Origin: Gnetum montanum | Taxonomy: Eukaryota > Streptophyta > Gnetopsida > Gnetales > Gnetaceae | NCBI GenBank assembly: GCA_015680685.1 | Contig: MNCI01030336.1 | Location: 151,868 to 215,867 of the forward strand | Length of the DNA: 64,000 bases | Direction of reading: 5' to 3' | Shown here: positions 35,113 through 47,804 of the stretch, piece after piece | Layout of the letters: each line of letters begins with the position of its first letter | How positions within the stretch are numbered: position 1 is the stretch's first letter | The notes under the pieces: model-generated | What the model saw: the letters and a program-made list of their open reading frames with translations, nothing else | What the model was told of the DNA's origin: nothing | The model's database searches: none | Program-made: the position numbers and the translations under genes

Positions 35113-37380
35113 ATGTCACCCCATGCTACAACTGCTTGCAATCCAACTCCATCTATCTACCCCAATCCATTCACGTTTTTCATGGAATCTTCCCAAGTCA
35201 ACCCAGTAACACTATCAATTGCTAACTTTGGGGCTGAAGCTTCAAACCCTATGACTACTATGGAATCCATAACCGTTACTGAACACATAAATCCTCAAGG
35301 CCCTACATGCCAATCCCTCAGGCTACAAGGCAAAGGCCCTATTCATGCAACTCTTACACCCGAGCACTATAATTTTATCTGTGTCAAGATCCAAGCCAAC
35401 CTACCCATTGATCGTATAGAGAAGGAAGCTAAGCGAGAATATGAATTCATCCACAAAGGAGGATGTGAGTTTATCCCTTCAAATTTTGACATAATTCCAC
35501 TGTCTGAAAACCATCATAAACTCATATCCCAACTTCTTATGGCTAGAAGTCAAGCCTTACAACTACCTCCCATAGAGCCTCAAGATGAAGAAGATGACTT
35601 TGTAGCCCAATCTGAACATGGAGAATCATACCATACCGTTAGCCCCCATGCCCACACAAACCTATTATCCCATCCTTTCCTAGAAGAAACTATGTTTCCT
35701 TCTTTCCTCCACTAGTGCAGTCCCACTGTTCCCCATTCCATCCCTATCTCCTCCGTGCTCAATAACATTCACTCTGATGCATCCACTTCCATCATTCCTC
35801 CACTAGTGCAGTCCCAACAACTCCCCCAAACCAACATAGAGTCAATCTTCGAACCTCAAGTAATTAGAATACCATCAGTCATACCAGCTTCCACATCCAC
35901 CCATTACATGCCTCAGGTACAAATCCATGGAGCACCATCGATTACTCCAACCCAACATGTTCAGGGTGTTACCTCATAACCTGTGGCTGGGCAGTGAGCC
36001 CCACCAGTAGTCTCAATCCCGAATACCATCCAACCACAACAAATGTTAGCCCAACAACCTGCTTTTCCACAAACAATGCAACAATTAAACCATTATCATC
36101 CACAATCAACTCAATCCATTGATTTGCCTACCGCCCAAGAATGGGCAGACACACAAAAAATGATGCACTCATTGGAAGAAGAATTAAAATGTCTTAAAAC
36201 TTTCAACAATGAGGAAGTCAAGGTACTAGATTTCTATCAAGATGACCCAATTGACCCCTTAGTTCCACCCTTGACCTTGCCAAAAGGAGTCTCATTACCT
36301 CAACTGACCAAGTACAATGGAGAAGGGGACACAAATGCCCACCTAGTGACATTTAGAATCGAAAGCCTTTTACTTCAAGCATGGCCCCATGTAATCTTGC
36401 GAGTGTTTGCAATGTCCTTAACTGGAAAAGCTTTAGACTGGTACCGATCTTTACCCCGTAGCTCCATATCTTCTTTAGAGAATTTGTTGCATCAGTTTGT
36501 CACCCGTTTCAAGTACAATTTGAAACCTAATGCCACAATAGATAGCTTGATTCAAATTAAACAAGCACCTTTAGAGCTAACACAGAAATTTATCCAAAGG
36601 TGGAGTGCAACCTTAAACAAACTTCACGAACCTATCCCTAAAACATATTTACTCACTATCCTCAAATCAGCCGTGAATGACTTTATTAAGTCAAAACTTT
36701 ACTACCTGAAAGCCCTCACATTGAGCCAAGCATTCGTACAAATCAAAGACATAGAAGAAGTGACACAAACAAGTAATGACCAACCTACTCAGCCAACACA
36801 TGAGGAAAGATAAATCCAAAACAACAGTAGCAGCAGTGGCTAAGGGAAAACAACCTGCTATCCCAAACAACTATGAAAGAACAGCACCCACTCATACACC
36901 TAAAAGTTCCTCAAATAGAAACAACAACACAGGTCATGCCCGTACCTTTGAAAGGAAAGACCCTACTCAATACATGCCATTACCCATGAAGCCTTCACAA
37001 CTACTTGATCAACTTCTAAAGGCTAGGCTAATTCAACATAAACAAATGTCTCCTGCGGCCTCACAAAGACATGATCGCTTTTGCGAATTGGCCAAAAATC
37101 CAGCCTTAGCAACAGCCAATGAACCTCCCATTCCAAAAGGCTTTAGGTTGGATAGGTTTTGTGAATATCATCAACAGTGTGGTCATGGGATTGATTAGTG
37201 CTTTGTGTTGAAATAAGACATACAACGCATGATAGATGGGGGTGAAGTAGTATTCGACGAGACAAACCCAGTAAGGCCCCAAAACCAATCCATGGGGGTC
37301 TACAAGGATCCTCTCAATACCAAAACCAATGATGCCCCATATGTGATTAATACTATCCATATGGAAAACAAACAAGACAT
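35113..37380 (+). pseudogene. Gag of the Tat element
   Basis: The first Met after the primer site opens MSPHATTACNPTPSIYPNP. The frame runs to 36811 with stops near 35713, 35977 and 35995, then shifts by one. The capsid region at about 36285-36700 reads LPQLTKYNGEGDTNAHLVTF, ALDWYRSLPRSSI and FVTRFKYN. After the shift, DRFCEYHQQCGHGID followed by a stop and CFVLK (about 37150-37215) is the C-x2-H-type knuckle variant of Tat gags. Between them are long Pro/Gln/Thr-rich linkers. It would form the particle and bind element RNA. Confidence 0.85.
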
Positions 37381-37396
37381 TCTGTGAAGACCTTTT

Positions 37397-38869
37397 GTGA
37401 TTCAGAGGCCTTCAGAAAACACACCTACCCCAACATCTCCTCAAACCCCTTTTACCACACGCACGTCCCCCACACCATCAAAACCATTCATCATCCGCAT
37501 ACCTCCTTTGGTTGCCACCACAACAAAAATACCATCTGAAAACCAACCCATTCCCTTTGTGGTACGAGTGCCAAAACACCTTGGCACACAACCCACCTCC
37601 ACTTCTCGACGACCTTTGCGAGAACATCTTGCCAATAGGCTAACAAGAGAGCACTTGGAAAAAGAAAAAAGAGAGTGCATGGAGAAAGAAAACCATGGAC
37701 ACGAATTAGGACTACCAAAGCCTACACTACTAAGCATTGTTCCCATGAGTTCATCCGTTAATGAGCCTAGTACAAGTCACCAAAACAAAGATGAAATCAC
37801 AAGTCATATCCCGAACCTAGCATTCTCAGCTACTAATGTAAAAACCCCTCCATGAGAAATACGAATGCTAGATGAAATGGACCAAATCTCTATGGATAAG
37901 AATGTCCCAAATGGTAAAGACCTAGCAAATGCATTGACCCAGGTCACACAAGCCTTAAAATAAAAGAATACTTCTTTAAGTTTGTATGACCTAGTGATAA
38001 CTTCACCAGTACATCGAGAGGCTCTCATACGGATGCTAACTTCAATTCCTATTAGTAAGGATCTTCCTGTAGATGAACCATCCATTTATGTAGTATTATC
38101 CCCACAACTTCAAGAATCAAAGACCACATCCTTAGAGTTCTGCATTAAGGACATTAAGCTAGATGAGAAAAAAGGGAAAATCACCATGGCCCCTATGTTT
38201 ATAACAATACAGGTTGATCATTTCAAAATACGTAGGGTGCATGTCGATGATGGTGCAGCAACAAATGTAATACCTTTTTCCATCATTGAAAAATTGGGAC
38301 TCACTGAACAAATACAGCCCACAACAACCTATTTCTTGAGATCTTTCAGTGGTTCCCGTGTGGGAGTGAAAGGCATGGTTACCTTAGATTTCATAGCAAG
38401 AGACCAATTCCCTACATCAACTAAATTCATAGTGGTTGATGAAATTCCAAGGTTTAATCTTATCCTAGGATGACCTTGGCTAGCTTAACTTAAAGCTGTA
38501 TCTTCACCAATCCATCAGGAGATACATCTACCTTATGAGGGTGGTGAGATCATCATACATGGGGATACAACACCATCGACCACTTCTTCATACCTTGAGG
38601 TAGGTCAAGGGTCAGAAATTGAGTTCGTTAAGCCTAAACAAGAAACCATGAACATATATCAGAACGTGAACCCAACGTTGACTCACAATCCAACTAGCAC
38701 TAAAGAAACACAAGAAGACACAGACATAGGAGCCATTCTTGTTGATGTTTCTTGGTCAGAACTACCCTTTGACATCACCAATGAAGGGGAAGGTGAATAT
38801 AAGATCATACCCATACACCCAGCACCACATGTTAAGTTACAAAAGATCAAAAGGCAACTCAACAACTAG
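37397..38869 (+). pseudogene. protease region of the Tat element
   Basis: Same frame as the gag end. After a Pro/Thr-rich linker and a Lys/Glu-rich stretch (REHLEKEKRECMEKE), the retropepsin-like domain spans about 38190-38500: VHVDDGAATNVIPFSIIEKL (D-D-G-A at the catalytic place) and FIVVDEIPRFNLILG, followed by TGA where Arg is expected and PWL. The tail to 38869 is acidic. Stops at 37853, 37960 and 38471 interrupt it. Confidence 0.8.
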
Positions 38870-38881
38870 AATGAATGAGAT

Positions 38882-39016
38882 GAACTGGCCAAAATGACGT
38901 TAAACTATGAATTGTCCGAAATGACGTTAAACTACGAACTATCTGAAATGACATTAAACTACAAACTATCCGAAATGACATTAAACTACAACATGTCCGT
39001 AATGACATTAAACTAG
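38882..39016 (+). repeat. 27-base tandem repeat, five units
   Basis: Units of the type GAACTATCTGAAATGACATT + AAACTAC are repeated five times with few changes. In the frame of the units it encodes ELSEMTLNY repeats without a stop until the last unit. It lies in the spacer between protease and RT. Confidence 0.9.
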
Positions 39017-39582
39017 CCATGGTCAGAAATGGCTCGTTCCATTTAAAACTTCTTGAAAACATTACTACCTTTGGCCCACCATGGCATAAAACTGGTAATC
39101 CTTTCTTTAACAACAGATGCAATAATCCATCAAGACTTTAAACTGATGTACCAAGCCCGAAATGGCTTTAAACTAGAGCCAGCAAGTTACAAATTTACAA
39201 ACTCTTGTCATCTCACATTGAATTTTCACTTACAGGTTACAAGTTACAATTTAGATTCTTGCATGGTCGTTGCTTTCTTTTCCAAGTATTTACCTTATGT
39301 CTTGCTCTACACTTTAGAAATTTATGTTACATTTAGTTGCACACATATACTCTAGAAAACAAAGAAAAATAATAAAAAACATGAAAAATGACAAAAATAT
39401 TTACATGAAACATAAAGACAAAAATGCAACCATTTTATACCGTAATTAAAATTCAGGCCATTACATCAGTCTTTATACATTCCACCAAACTAGTTATCCT
39501 ATATTCGTTTACACTTTGTAACTCTCTTACTGAGGGAGTGTCTCTTATTTTGCTCTTGTTTTAATTGGCATGAGCGAGTATC
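39017..39582 (+). other. spacer between protease and RT (possible intron)
   Basis: The frames of protease (frame 2) and RT (frame 1) are separated here by stops and AT-rich sequence. Ogre-type Tat elements are known to have an intron between these parts. A CTCTCAACAG acceptor-like site is seen near 39602-39611, but I found no convincing donor, so the intron is only a suggestion. Confidence 0.35.
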
Positions 39583-41000
39583 ATGGCCAACCACAACATC
39601 CTCTCAAAATTGTCTCTCAACAGACGATACGGAGATATAGAAAGAGCAATTCGCCCAGAATCTTTGGATCTAAGTCCATCCCCCTATACCGATTTGATAG
39701 CCTCCACTCAAGAAACGTTAGACTGGCCTAAAAACCTAGCCAAAACTCTAGACCTAGAAGCTAACAATATCACTGAAGATCCTCTGGTTGAGATCCCCAT
39801 TACCACAGTTAATGACAAAACCAAGACATTGAAATTAAGTGCCTTACTAGATCCGCAACTCGTAGGTGACATCACTCAAGTATTAAAAGACAATGTAAAA
39901 ACATTCGCATGGTCATATACAGACATGCCAGGACTAGACCCCCGGATCATCCAACATAACATTATCCTTGATGAAAAAATCAAACCAGTAAAACAAAAAG
40001 CACGAAAGGTTAGACCCGAATTCGCATTAGTAGTCTGCGCTGAGATCACAAAGCTTTACCAAGTCGATTTCATCTAAGCCTTTGACTATTCCGATTGGGT
40101 ATCAAACATTGTTGTAGTCCCCAAGAAGAATGGTAGTATACACATATGTATTGATTTCCGTGACCTCAACATAGCCACTATAAAAGATGACTTTCCCCTA
40201 CCCAATATTGATCAACTTATTGACACGACTGCTGGGCATGCATTAATATCCTTTATGGATGGATTTTTAGGCTACAATTAGATAAGAATTAATCTAGAGC
40301 ATCAACTTAGAATAACTTTTATGACACCTTGGGGGACATTTTGTTATACGATGATGCCATTTGGTCTTAAGAATGCTGATGCTACATATCAACGAGCAAT
40401 GACATACATATTTAGTGACTACATGATTAAATTACTCAATGATTATGTTGATGATATAGCAGTCAAGTCCAAAACAACTAAACAACATGCAAAAGATCTA
40501 GACTTAGTGCTTAAATGTTGTCTCAAATATGACCTTAGGCTCAACCCAAAAAAGTGTGTCTTTGGTGTTAAAACGGGCAAAATGCTTGGTTTCCTAGTTT
40601 TTGAAATAGGGATACAAGTAGACCCTGATAAGTTTAAAGTAATAACCAATATGCAACCATCAAGAAACCTTACTGAACTACGTGGCCTCCAAGGTAGATT
40701 GCAATTCATTAGACGCTTTATCAAAAGGCTAACAGATAAGTTGAGTCCCATGCAACATCTATTACAAAAGAATGTACATTTCCAATGGACTCAACAATGC
40801 CAAGAAGCATTTGAAAACATAAAACAAGAATTGACCCAATTACCAACTATTTATCCTCCACAAAGTGACAAACCTTTCTACATCTATCTTGCAACTTCCA
40901 GTTCGTCCATCGCATCCATGCTTTGTCAAAAACGTCAAGATGGGGCCGAGATCCCTGTATACTATCTAAGCCATGCTTTAAGAGCCCATGAACAATGATA
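39583..41000 (+). pseudogene. reverse transcriptase and first RNase H (Tat pol)
   Basis: It starts within MANHNILSKLSLNRRYGDIE. WSYTDMPGLDPRIIQHNI leads into the RT: DWVSNIVVVPKKNGS, CIDFRDLN, SFMDGFLGYN, MMPFGLKNADATYQRAMT, then the intact catalytic YVDD at about 40446 and LRLNPKKCVFGVKTGKMLGF. This wording is typical of the Tat lineage. Stops lie at 40075 and 40279. The following RNase H (40870-40998) reads YIYLATSSSSIASMLCQKRQ and YYLSHALRAHE; the catalytic Asp is missing, as is usual for the first RNase H of Tat elements. Confidence 0.93.
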
Positions 41001-41710
41001 CATGATGTAGAAAAATCATGTCTTGCCCTTGTCTTCTCTTTAAAGAAATGGCGACATTATCTCTTCTGTAATCAAGTTTACATCATTTGTAAAGATAATG
41101 TTCTTCGTGCCATCACTAACAACATCTATGAGTCAAGTAGGTTAGCTAGGTGGAAAGCAATGATTGCAGAATTTGATTTACACTATGTCACTCAATCTTC
41201 CACAAAAGGTCAAGCAATAGCCATGCAACTAACTGTCTCACTGACGCACGATCAAACAACGATAAACCCCGAATTCCACGATGAAAATGTTAATAGTATA
41301 GACACTGTACATGATAATTATAAAGAAATTCTCTACTTTGATGGGGCCTTAACCTCTCGTGGAGGAAGTGCCACAGCTATTTTAATATACCCCTCTGGGG
41401 AAATCCAACCTTCTGCTTATCACTTAAACTTTCCTTTCACCAATAACATAGCAGAATACAAAGGTCTTCTTAGAGGACTTCAAATAGCGCTAACTTCAGG
41501 AATCTCATGCCTTGTAGTTTGAGGTGATTCGCAATTAGTTATTAATCAAGTCACTGAAGCCTACACATGCAAAGCTCTCCATTTGCAACCGTATTGTGAT
41601 TTGACTAAACACCTAGCGAGGCAACTAGTAGAAGTGGATATACAACACATCCCTAGAAGCAAAAATATCATCGCTGATGCACTTGCCACACTAGCCTTAA
41701 ACATGACACC
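41001..41710 (+). pseudogene. second (archaeal-like) RNase H of the Tat element
   Basis: After the connection (SLKKWRHYLF, ARWKAMIAEFDLHYV), a second RNase H begins near 41325: LYFDGALTSRGGSA (first Asp), NNIAEYKGLLRGLQIAL (Glu), GDSQLVINQV (Asp, after a TGA at 41520), and IIADALATLALNM (last Asp). All four D-E-D-D residues are present. Dual RNase H is a marker of Tat-lineage elements. It would remove the RNA strand and the primer during reverse transcription. Confidence 0.88.
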
Positions 41711-43051
41711 TGAAATGTTTTATGCATTGCCTAGTTCTATAATCAGTTGTGTCGAACCTATAATTAACACTCTAAGTGAAGTACCTATAGCATCTATTAG
41801 TACAGCACATGCATTGGAATGGTATGATGACATAAAAGAGTATCTTCTAAAAGGTGAACCTCCACAACACTTGACAAATGCTCAAAAGGACACCATACGA
41901 AAACATTCTTGCCAATACACATTAATAGGTGACACCTTGTGTCGTAAATCATATGAAGGTATTTTGCTAACATGTGTTAGTACCACTGATGGTCAAAAAA
42001 TTGTAGAACAAATCCATGAAGGACTTTGTGGAGGACACATAGCACCTAAAGCAATGGCAACAAAGATTAGGCGCTTAGGCTATTACTGGCCACACATGGA
42101 ATATGATTGCATCTCCAAGGTTAGAACATGTGACGTCTGCCAAAAGCATGATAATCTGATACATGTGTCACCTAACGAATTGCATACCGCAAAAATCACA
42201 TGGCCATTCCAAAAATGGGGTTTAGGCTTAATTGGACCAATAACGCCATCATCTTCAGCAGGTCATAGCTTCATTATCACTGCAACTGAATATTTCTAAT
42301 GGGTGGAAGCTATTCCTCTTAGGAAGACCACATCAAAGAATGTTTGCACCTTTATAATGGAAAATATTATTACTCATTTTGGTATTCCAATGATCATCGT
42401 TACTGATAATGGGCCACAATTTAGCAGTGCAGATACCAAAAGTTTTTGTGAAAGTCTAGGCATTAAACATGCATTTTCATCACCTTACTACCCACAGAGT
42501 AATGGTCAAGCAGAGGCTACAAATAAAACTGTCATCATGGTACTCAAAAAGATGCTGAACTAGAGCAAGAAACGATGGCATGAACAATTAGTCTACGCAT
42601 TGTGGGCTTATAGAACGACACATCGAACATCCATAGGTAAAACTCCATATAGTCTTGTATACGAATCTGAAGCTGTTTTACCTTTAGAATTGCATGTTCC
42701 CTCATTGCGGATAACTCTCTCCAGTCTCCTTGATGAAAGTCAAAACAATGAATTGCGCATCGCTGACCTCGACACAGTAGAGGAGGAACGTATACTAACT
42801 CTTAATCAAATTGAATGGTACCAAAAATAGTAGAGACAAAGGCACAAGCACGATCTCCACAAATGCCCTATCAAAGGAGATCTAGTCCTTAAGGCTACCC
42901 GAGAACATCCAAATAAATTCTCAGCCAACTGGGAAGGGCCTTATTTAGTCACCAAAGTGTACAACAATGGAGCATTCAAACTTGTTGACATGGATGGAAA
43001 TGAGTTCACCAATCCTACAAACCACTTATACTTGAAGAGGTACTATGTCTA
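41711..43051 (+). pseudogene. integrase of the Tat element
   Basis: The zinc-binding domain shows IHEGLCGGHIAPKAMATK and YYWPHMEYD with TCDVCQKHDN near 42130. In the core, KWGLGLIGPI has Gly where the first catalytic Asp should be (D-L-I-G-P-I). The second, IIVTDNGPQFSS, and the Glu in SNGQAEATNK are present. After stops near 42561 and 42828, the C-terminal part reads KGDLVLKATREHPNKFSANW and ends LYLKRYYV. It is inactive as it stands. Confidence 0.92.
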
Positions 43052-43061
43052 ACAAACTTGA

Positions 43062-43412
43062 GGTACGTCACAGTCCTAGATCATGACTTAAAACTGATAC
43101 CATAGAACAGTCCTAGATCATGACTTCAAATTGATACCACAGAATAGTCTTGGCATCATGACTTAAAACTGATACCACATAGACATGTCTGGTATGATAC
43201 TAAACTGTTACATCTGTCCACCATGACATGAAACTAGCATCCAGAGTCCACTAAGACTATAAACTAGTTTGCCTCTTCATAGTCTGCTATGACTATAAAC
43301 TAGCAATGCACCATCTGCTACGATGCTAAACTGGCACCGTCCAAGGGGTTGTGATATAAAACTAACCCAAGACAGTCTTCTAAGACTATAAACTAGTGAC
43401 ATCATCAATCAC
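43062..43412 (+). repeat. degenerate repeat array after integrase
   Basis: About eight units of 35-45 bases share a core like ATGACTTAAAACTG or ATGACTATAAACTAG with a GTCC lead. The core resembles the 27-base unit at 38882 (AATGACATTAAACTA). Confidence 0.7.
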
Positions 43413-44529
43413 CAGGAAATCTTTGAAAAGATCTATTATTGTAGTTGGTTGTTCCTATTCCACAAAGACTTGTTGCATGATTCATCTCATGGGGCCTAAT
43501 GAAACTGATGCTGTTCATGATTCTATTTACTTTGAAAGTTGCACGTGGTGACTCCATATCCTTGTTTAAAGTGTTTAGCTTATTGTTTCATTTGTGGTTT
43601 TCTTATCTTCTTGGAGTTGTGTTTGTAGGATGACACTTCTGAGGCGTTCGTACATTGATGCATTTCATCGTGAAGACAAGGTATCATATTTTTCCTGACG
43701 CACATAACTGGGTTAATCAATCCATTCATAAGTACATTCCCAACTCTAGATGCATCCCCTATTTCCCAATCATGCTCCTCTTAGCCTATTCAATTACATT
43801 CCCCTTGATGCATTCTACTCATCTCAAAACTCTTGATACACTGTTGCATACTGTAGTTCTCTACACTGTTGTGATGTAAAACACAATACACAATACATGA
43901 TGCAAAATACAAGTGCTCATACACAAGCACAGCACAAAAAAAGAAAGCTCTTTCAAAAAGACCAAAAAAAAAGAAAATAATAATAAAAAAAAAAGGTCAA
44001 AGAGCAAAATGCACGGAAAAGGTCTTCAAGACCCCATTAACATCATAAACAAAAGACTATTGGCCATTCTCATAAAATCCCTAGGCGAGAAGGCAATTGT
44101 CTTGAAAAACAGTTACACTTGTGTCTCAAAGAGACCATGTTGCACATCATTGCGTGGCTTTGGCTGTTTACAACGAGCCTCACAAACACTCCATAAGAGT
44201 CCCGTTTCTACAAAGAATGCACGTCCTATGTCTTGGCTCCAAGTCTGCTGAACACTGGCTATGGACAAGGACCAAAATATAGCTCATTTACATGAGAGCA
44301 CTTCTCTCCCACAATCCCAGTAGCAATCATGGTCCTTAACCTACTAGCTTCCCTGGTTACAACTGATTCCCTTGCATCTTGAACCACATTCCCTCAATTC
44401 CATGTACTTTTGAAAATGGTGCAATAATATCCAGCCAAAGGCTAATGGCTAATGTTTGATGCTTTGTTGCTCATGGTGTTTTGCACTTCTTTGTCGATGC
44501 CTCTCGGGTGAATTCCTCCAGAAATCAAC
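43413..44529 (+). other. 3' untranslated region of the Tat element
   Basis: No recognisable product. It includes an A-rich run at about 43935-44000. Long 3' regions are common in Tat elements. Confidence 0.65.
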
Positions 44530-44542
44530 AAAGAGGGGCCAA
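44530..44542 (+). other. polypurine tract of the Tat element
   Basis: AAAGAGGGGCCAA directly precedes the 3' LTR start TGAAACACC. Confidence 0.85.
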
Positions 44543-44749
44543 TGAAACACCACTAATTTCAGTTCAACACTTTGAATAGAAAAATGACTCAAGCCCTTTC
44601 AAGCATTTGGAAAAGAAAAATTCTTGACCCACAATGTCAAGCTTAGATTACACAAATGTAGGGGCTATCAGAATCAAGCAAAGATACCCTCCTCTTCATC
44701 TTCTTTGCAAAACCCAAAACAGGGCAATGAAGATAATGTAACAAGTTGT

Positions 44750-45190
44750 AGTGAGTTCATCGGATCTCTCCCGCCTCGGAGATTTCATGTCAAATTTGGA
44801 AAACTGTGCTTCAGACTTGCAAACCCTGCTATCAAAAGAAGGATGCGATTTGGTAAAGAGTGCAGTAGAGACTCTGCTAAAATGGGTTGTAAAGTAGCAG
44901 CCACCATTAAAAGAAAGGATAGTGGAGCTCATAGGAGAATCTATCGCTTTGGATGTCACAGGAACCATTGTGTGCTACTCCCAAAGGTGATCATCATAAT
45001 GGCATCATGGGGATTGAAGAACATTTGAAAACTATGTTGGAAATTTTAGAATTTGAAAGTTACAAAAAATTTGTTACAGTAATGCTGTTCGGATTCGGAG
45101 GGATAGGCAAGATAGTTCTGGAAGATGTAGTATATTGTAGCATCTTCATCAATATTCCAAGATATGAATTTTCAAAGATCAAGAATTCGA
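44750..45190 (+). pseudogene. NB-ARC-like fragment, 3' LTR copy
   Basis: LTR partner of 32599-33060. It keeps GIEEHLKTMLEILEFESYKK and MLFGFGGIGKIVLEDVVY. The frame between the two halves is broken at the same place as in the 5' LTR, so both the break and the K-to-I-side change predate this insertion. Confidence 0.55.
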
Positions 45191-45996
45191 AGAGCCAAGA
45201 TCAAAGTCTGAAGGGCAATACAGCCTACAAAAATAGCGTGCCTATACCCAACGGCAAAAATTTCTCTGATGGCAGAAATCATTGGAGCAATGGACACCAT
45301 TGGCACTGAAAATGGGTGCCTTATTTCTACACATCATAGATACCGCTGGCTTCGAGAATCATTGCCCCCTTCAATGCTTCGCAGAAATCACTCATATTAA
45401 AAAACTACTGCCCTATTTGATGCCTCATGGACAACGCATGCACAGAAAATTGCTGCCTTCACCAACGCTTTGTGGACAACACAAAGTGCCTAAAATCACT
45501 GCTCCCTCTGCACTATTTCAGCTGCTCATGGAGTTGACGCTTCTGTGCTCACCTGTGCTACCACTTCGCATCTTCCGTCGCTCGTCTCCGCTGCAGTTTC
45601 TATTGGAGCGTGTGCCATGTGTCTCGCTGCCTACCACCGTCACCATTGCTACAGGCACCACCAGCAACGTCTACCCCTAATGCAACGATTCCATACTCAC
45701 CGCACCACGAATTAGCCACTACTCGTACTTCCAAGTCAAGATGAAGACCAGTATATGGGAGGTCAGCGAGGATGCCATGGTTGCTGCTTTTTTTTAAAGA
45801 CGAGTATATGTGAGGAAGCCACTATTTTTTATTGAGTTCTCCAGCAGTAATGCATGGTCATCCATAAAAAGGCACCGTCTTCTCTTCCATGTTAAGCCTA
45901 ATTCTTCTTCCTGCTGCAAACATCACTCAAGTGAGAATTCAGAAATGCAAAGCTAAGAAGGCAGTTCAGTCCATGCACGGGATAGCCAGCGTTGTT

Positions 45997-46380
45997 TCAT
46001 GACTTTTGAGCAAAAAAAATGTTGTATATCTCTCTTGACAATCCTTTGTCATCATCATCCAGCAAAATCAGCCATCCTTCCTTTACAAGTGCTTCATAAC
46101 TTTGACGGCAATCTTGGGCTTTTCCAATGCGCAGCTCACAACTACAGGTGAGTTTAACGTTGTATGTCGCAATGTGGATTTCTTCTTCAAAGTCAAAACA
46201 CAAACCTAGAATATGGCGGAAAATAGCGTAATCAGCTGAAAATGTGGTGTGAGGCGGGGGAATATGCAGAGGGAAGTCAACAGCATAAGCGGCTGAAACA
46301 AAACACCACACAGTAGCTACATTGATAAAATAAAAGAAAATAATAATTTTTCAAGGGAGCCACCATTGGAGCTAATCTTT
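45997..46380 (-). pseudogene. antisense ORF, 3' LTR copy
   Basis: Partner of 33823-34263. The open part starts MWCFVSAAYAVDFPL, shares YNVKL and SYEALVKEGWLILLDDDD, and ends earlier because of an extra base in an A run near 46012. Confidence 0.4.
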
Positions 46381-47140
46381 CCAAATTTTCTAAAGTTTTA
46401 TCACTCAAGGGCTTGTTTTTTCTAATTTATTTGTATTTTTATGGGCTCGAATGACCCACAAGTTGTAAAATACATTGAACCTAGTCAAAGCAAACCCTAG
46501 CCAAACCCTAGCCCAACCCTATAAATACCCTATCAATTCACACAAACTGGGGGAGAAGGTAGCAAAGGATGTAAGGACAAAAAGAAGAAGATTAGAAGAG
46601 GCAAAGATTGGAGAGATTGACAATTCTAAAGGAGGATAGAATTTGTAATCCTTGGGCGCTCGGCACATCCAATTGTTGGCTTCCAAGTTCTTCTCACGTT
46701 CATCCCATTTCATCATTACATCATTGTGTCATATCATTCCGGGGCTATGTGTTTGACTTGCCATCCACACTTGTGAAACTACGCTTTGACTGGTGCACAT
46801 TTTTTTTAAAACAATATAATACAGTTTCATTATTGCCTCTCATTTACATTTTTTAGTTCTATTTATGCTTTATTCATAATTCAGTATGCTTTATTTACAT
46901 TTCGTATCATTGTTTACATTCCATCTACATCTTGTCTACGATAACCCCAGCGCTAGCCGTAGCTTACGCTCGGGGAAGTCCTTGTTTGATTTGCATGCAA
47001 ACCATCCAAGGCACTCTGCCTTTGTTCCCTTTTTCAGCTTGCCCTCAAGTGAAGGCAGGGTCCGTTGTGGTTGCCCAACGATCTCTTGGTGTTTGTTTCC
47101 ATTCCAGCCTTACACCAACGATTTAGGTCAGTACACATAT

Positions 47141-47804
47141 GATGGTTGATGTTGTTTTGGACTTATGCTACTCCAATAAAGAAATTAATTATTTAATATA
47201 ATTAGCAACAAAAAGTAAAGTCTAAACTAGCATACAAGTGATGAGTATTTGTTCCCAGCTTGTCATACACATCTTGAACCCATGTATGCATTACTAGGAT
47301 TATCAAGCATTATACTATTGGGCAAACCAAGTAATAACACTCCTAAGATTACCAAGAAAATACATATTTACACTTGAAACTGGTCATGCTTAATCCACTA
47401 ATTCATTAATATGCATGGAAACATAAATATTAACTAAGTACATGTAAAATAAATTGCATGGAAAATAAATTTAATCTAAGTCAAAGTGTTGTAATGAATA
47501 AGAATCAATCTCGATCTTATTGATGTTCATGGAATGTGTCCAAGTACATTACCACTTGAATAAGATATCATACAACTGAGTTAGATCCACATTGCGAGCA
47601 CTCACTGATTGTTCTCTAAGACTAAAAAATAAGATTATAAGAGTTCAACTACTCCATTGATAAAGAATGCCAAATACATGGTGGAAGCATGCATATTTAT
47701 AGGTGGAGGCAAGGAGCCATGTCAATGGGATCACATCAAAGTGACTACATCGATGTGACTACATCAAGGTAGCTATGTTGATGTAGCCAATCAATGCTTC
47801 ATCA
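47141..47804 (-). repeat. A-type LTR, 5' part (split by Tat insertion)
   Basis: On the minus strand it starts TGATGAAGCATTGATTGG after the purine tract at 47805-47816, has GATGTAGTCACATC-like repeats and TATAAATA (47694-47701, minus strand). It is continued at 32390-32205. Confidence 0.85.

Larger units (their letters stand above)
32391..47135 (+). mobile_element. Tat-lineage Ty3/gypsy element, full length
   Basis: 14,745 bases. LTRs (2,603 and 2,593 bases) run from TGAAACACC to CAGTACA. The target duplication CATAT lies at 32386-32390 and 47136-47140. The primer site and polypurine tract are in place. Gene order is gag, protease, RT, degenerate RNase H, second RNase H, integrase. Only a few stops and frameshifts interrupt each domain. 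In the 180 bases from 32461 I count eight differences from the 3' LTR, seven of them transitions. This is the youngest insertion in the window by that measure. It sits inside the A-type LTR of a minus-strand element. Confidence 0.95.
44543..47135 (+). repeat. 3' LTR of the Tat element
   Basis: 2,593 bases ending CAGTACA, followed by the target duplication CATAT. The NB-ARC-like fragment is repeated at 44750-45190 (GFGGIGKIVLEDVVY again, with GKI) and the antisense frame at 45997-46380. Confidence 0.95.

Noticed and set aside
39583-39620. Definite intron acceptor before the Tat RT
   Set aside because: An acceptor-like CAACAG is present but no matching donor was convincing, so no intron was called.
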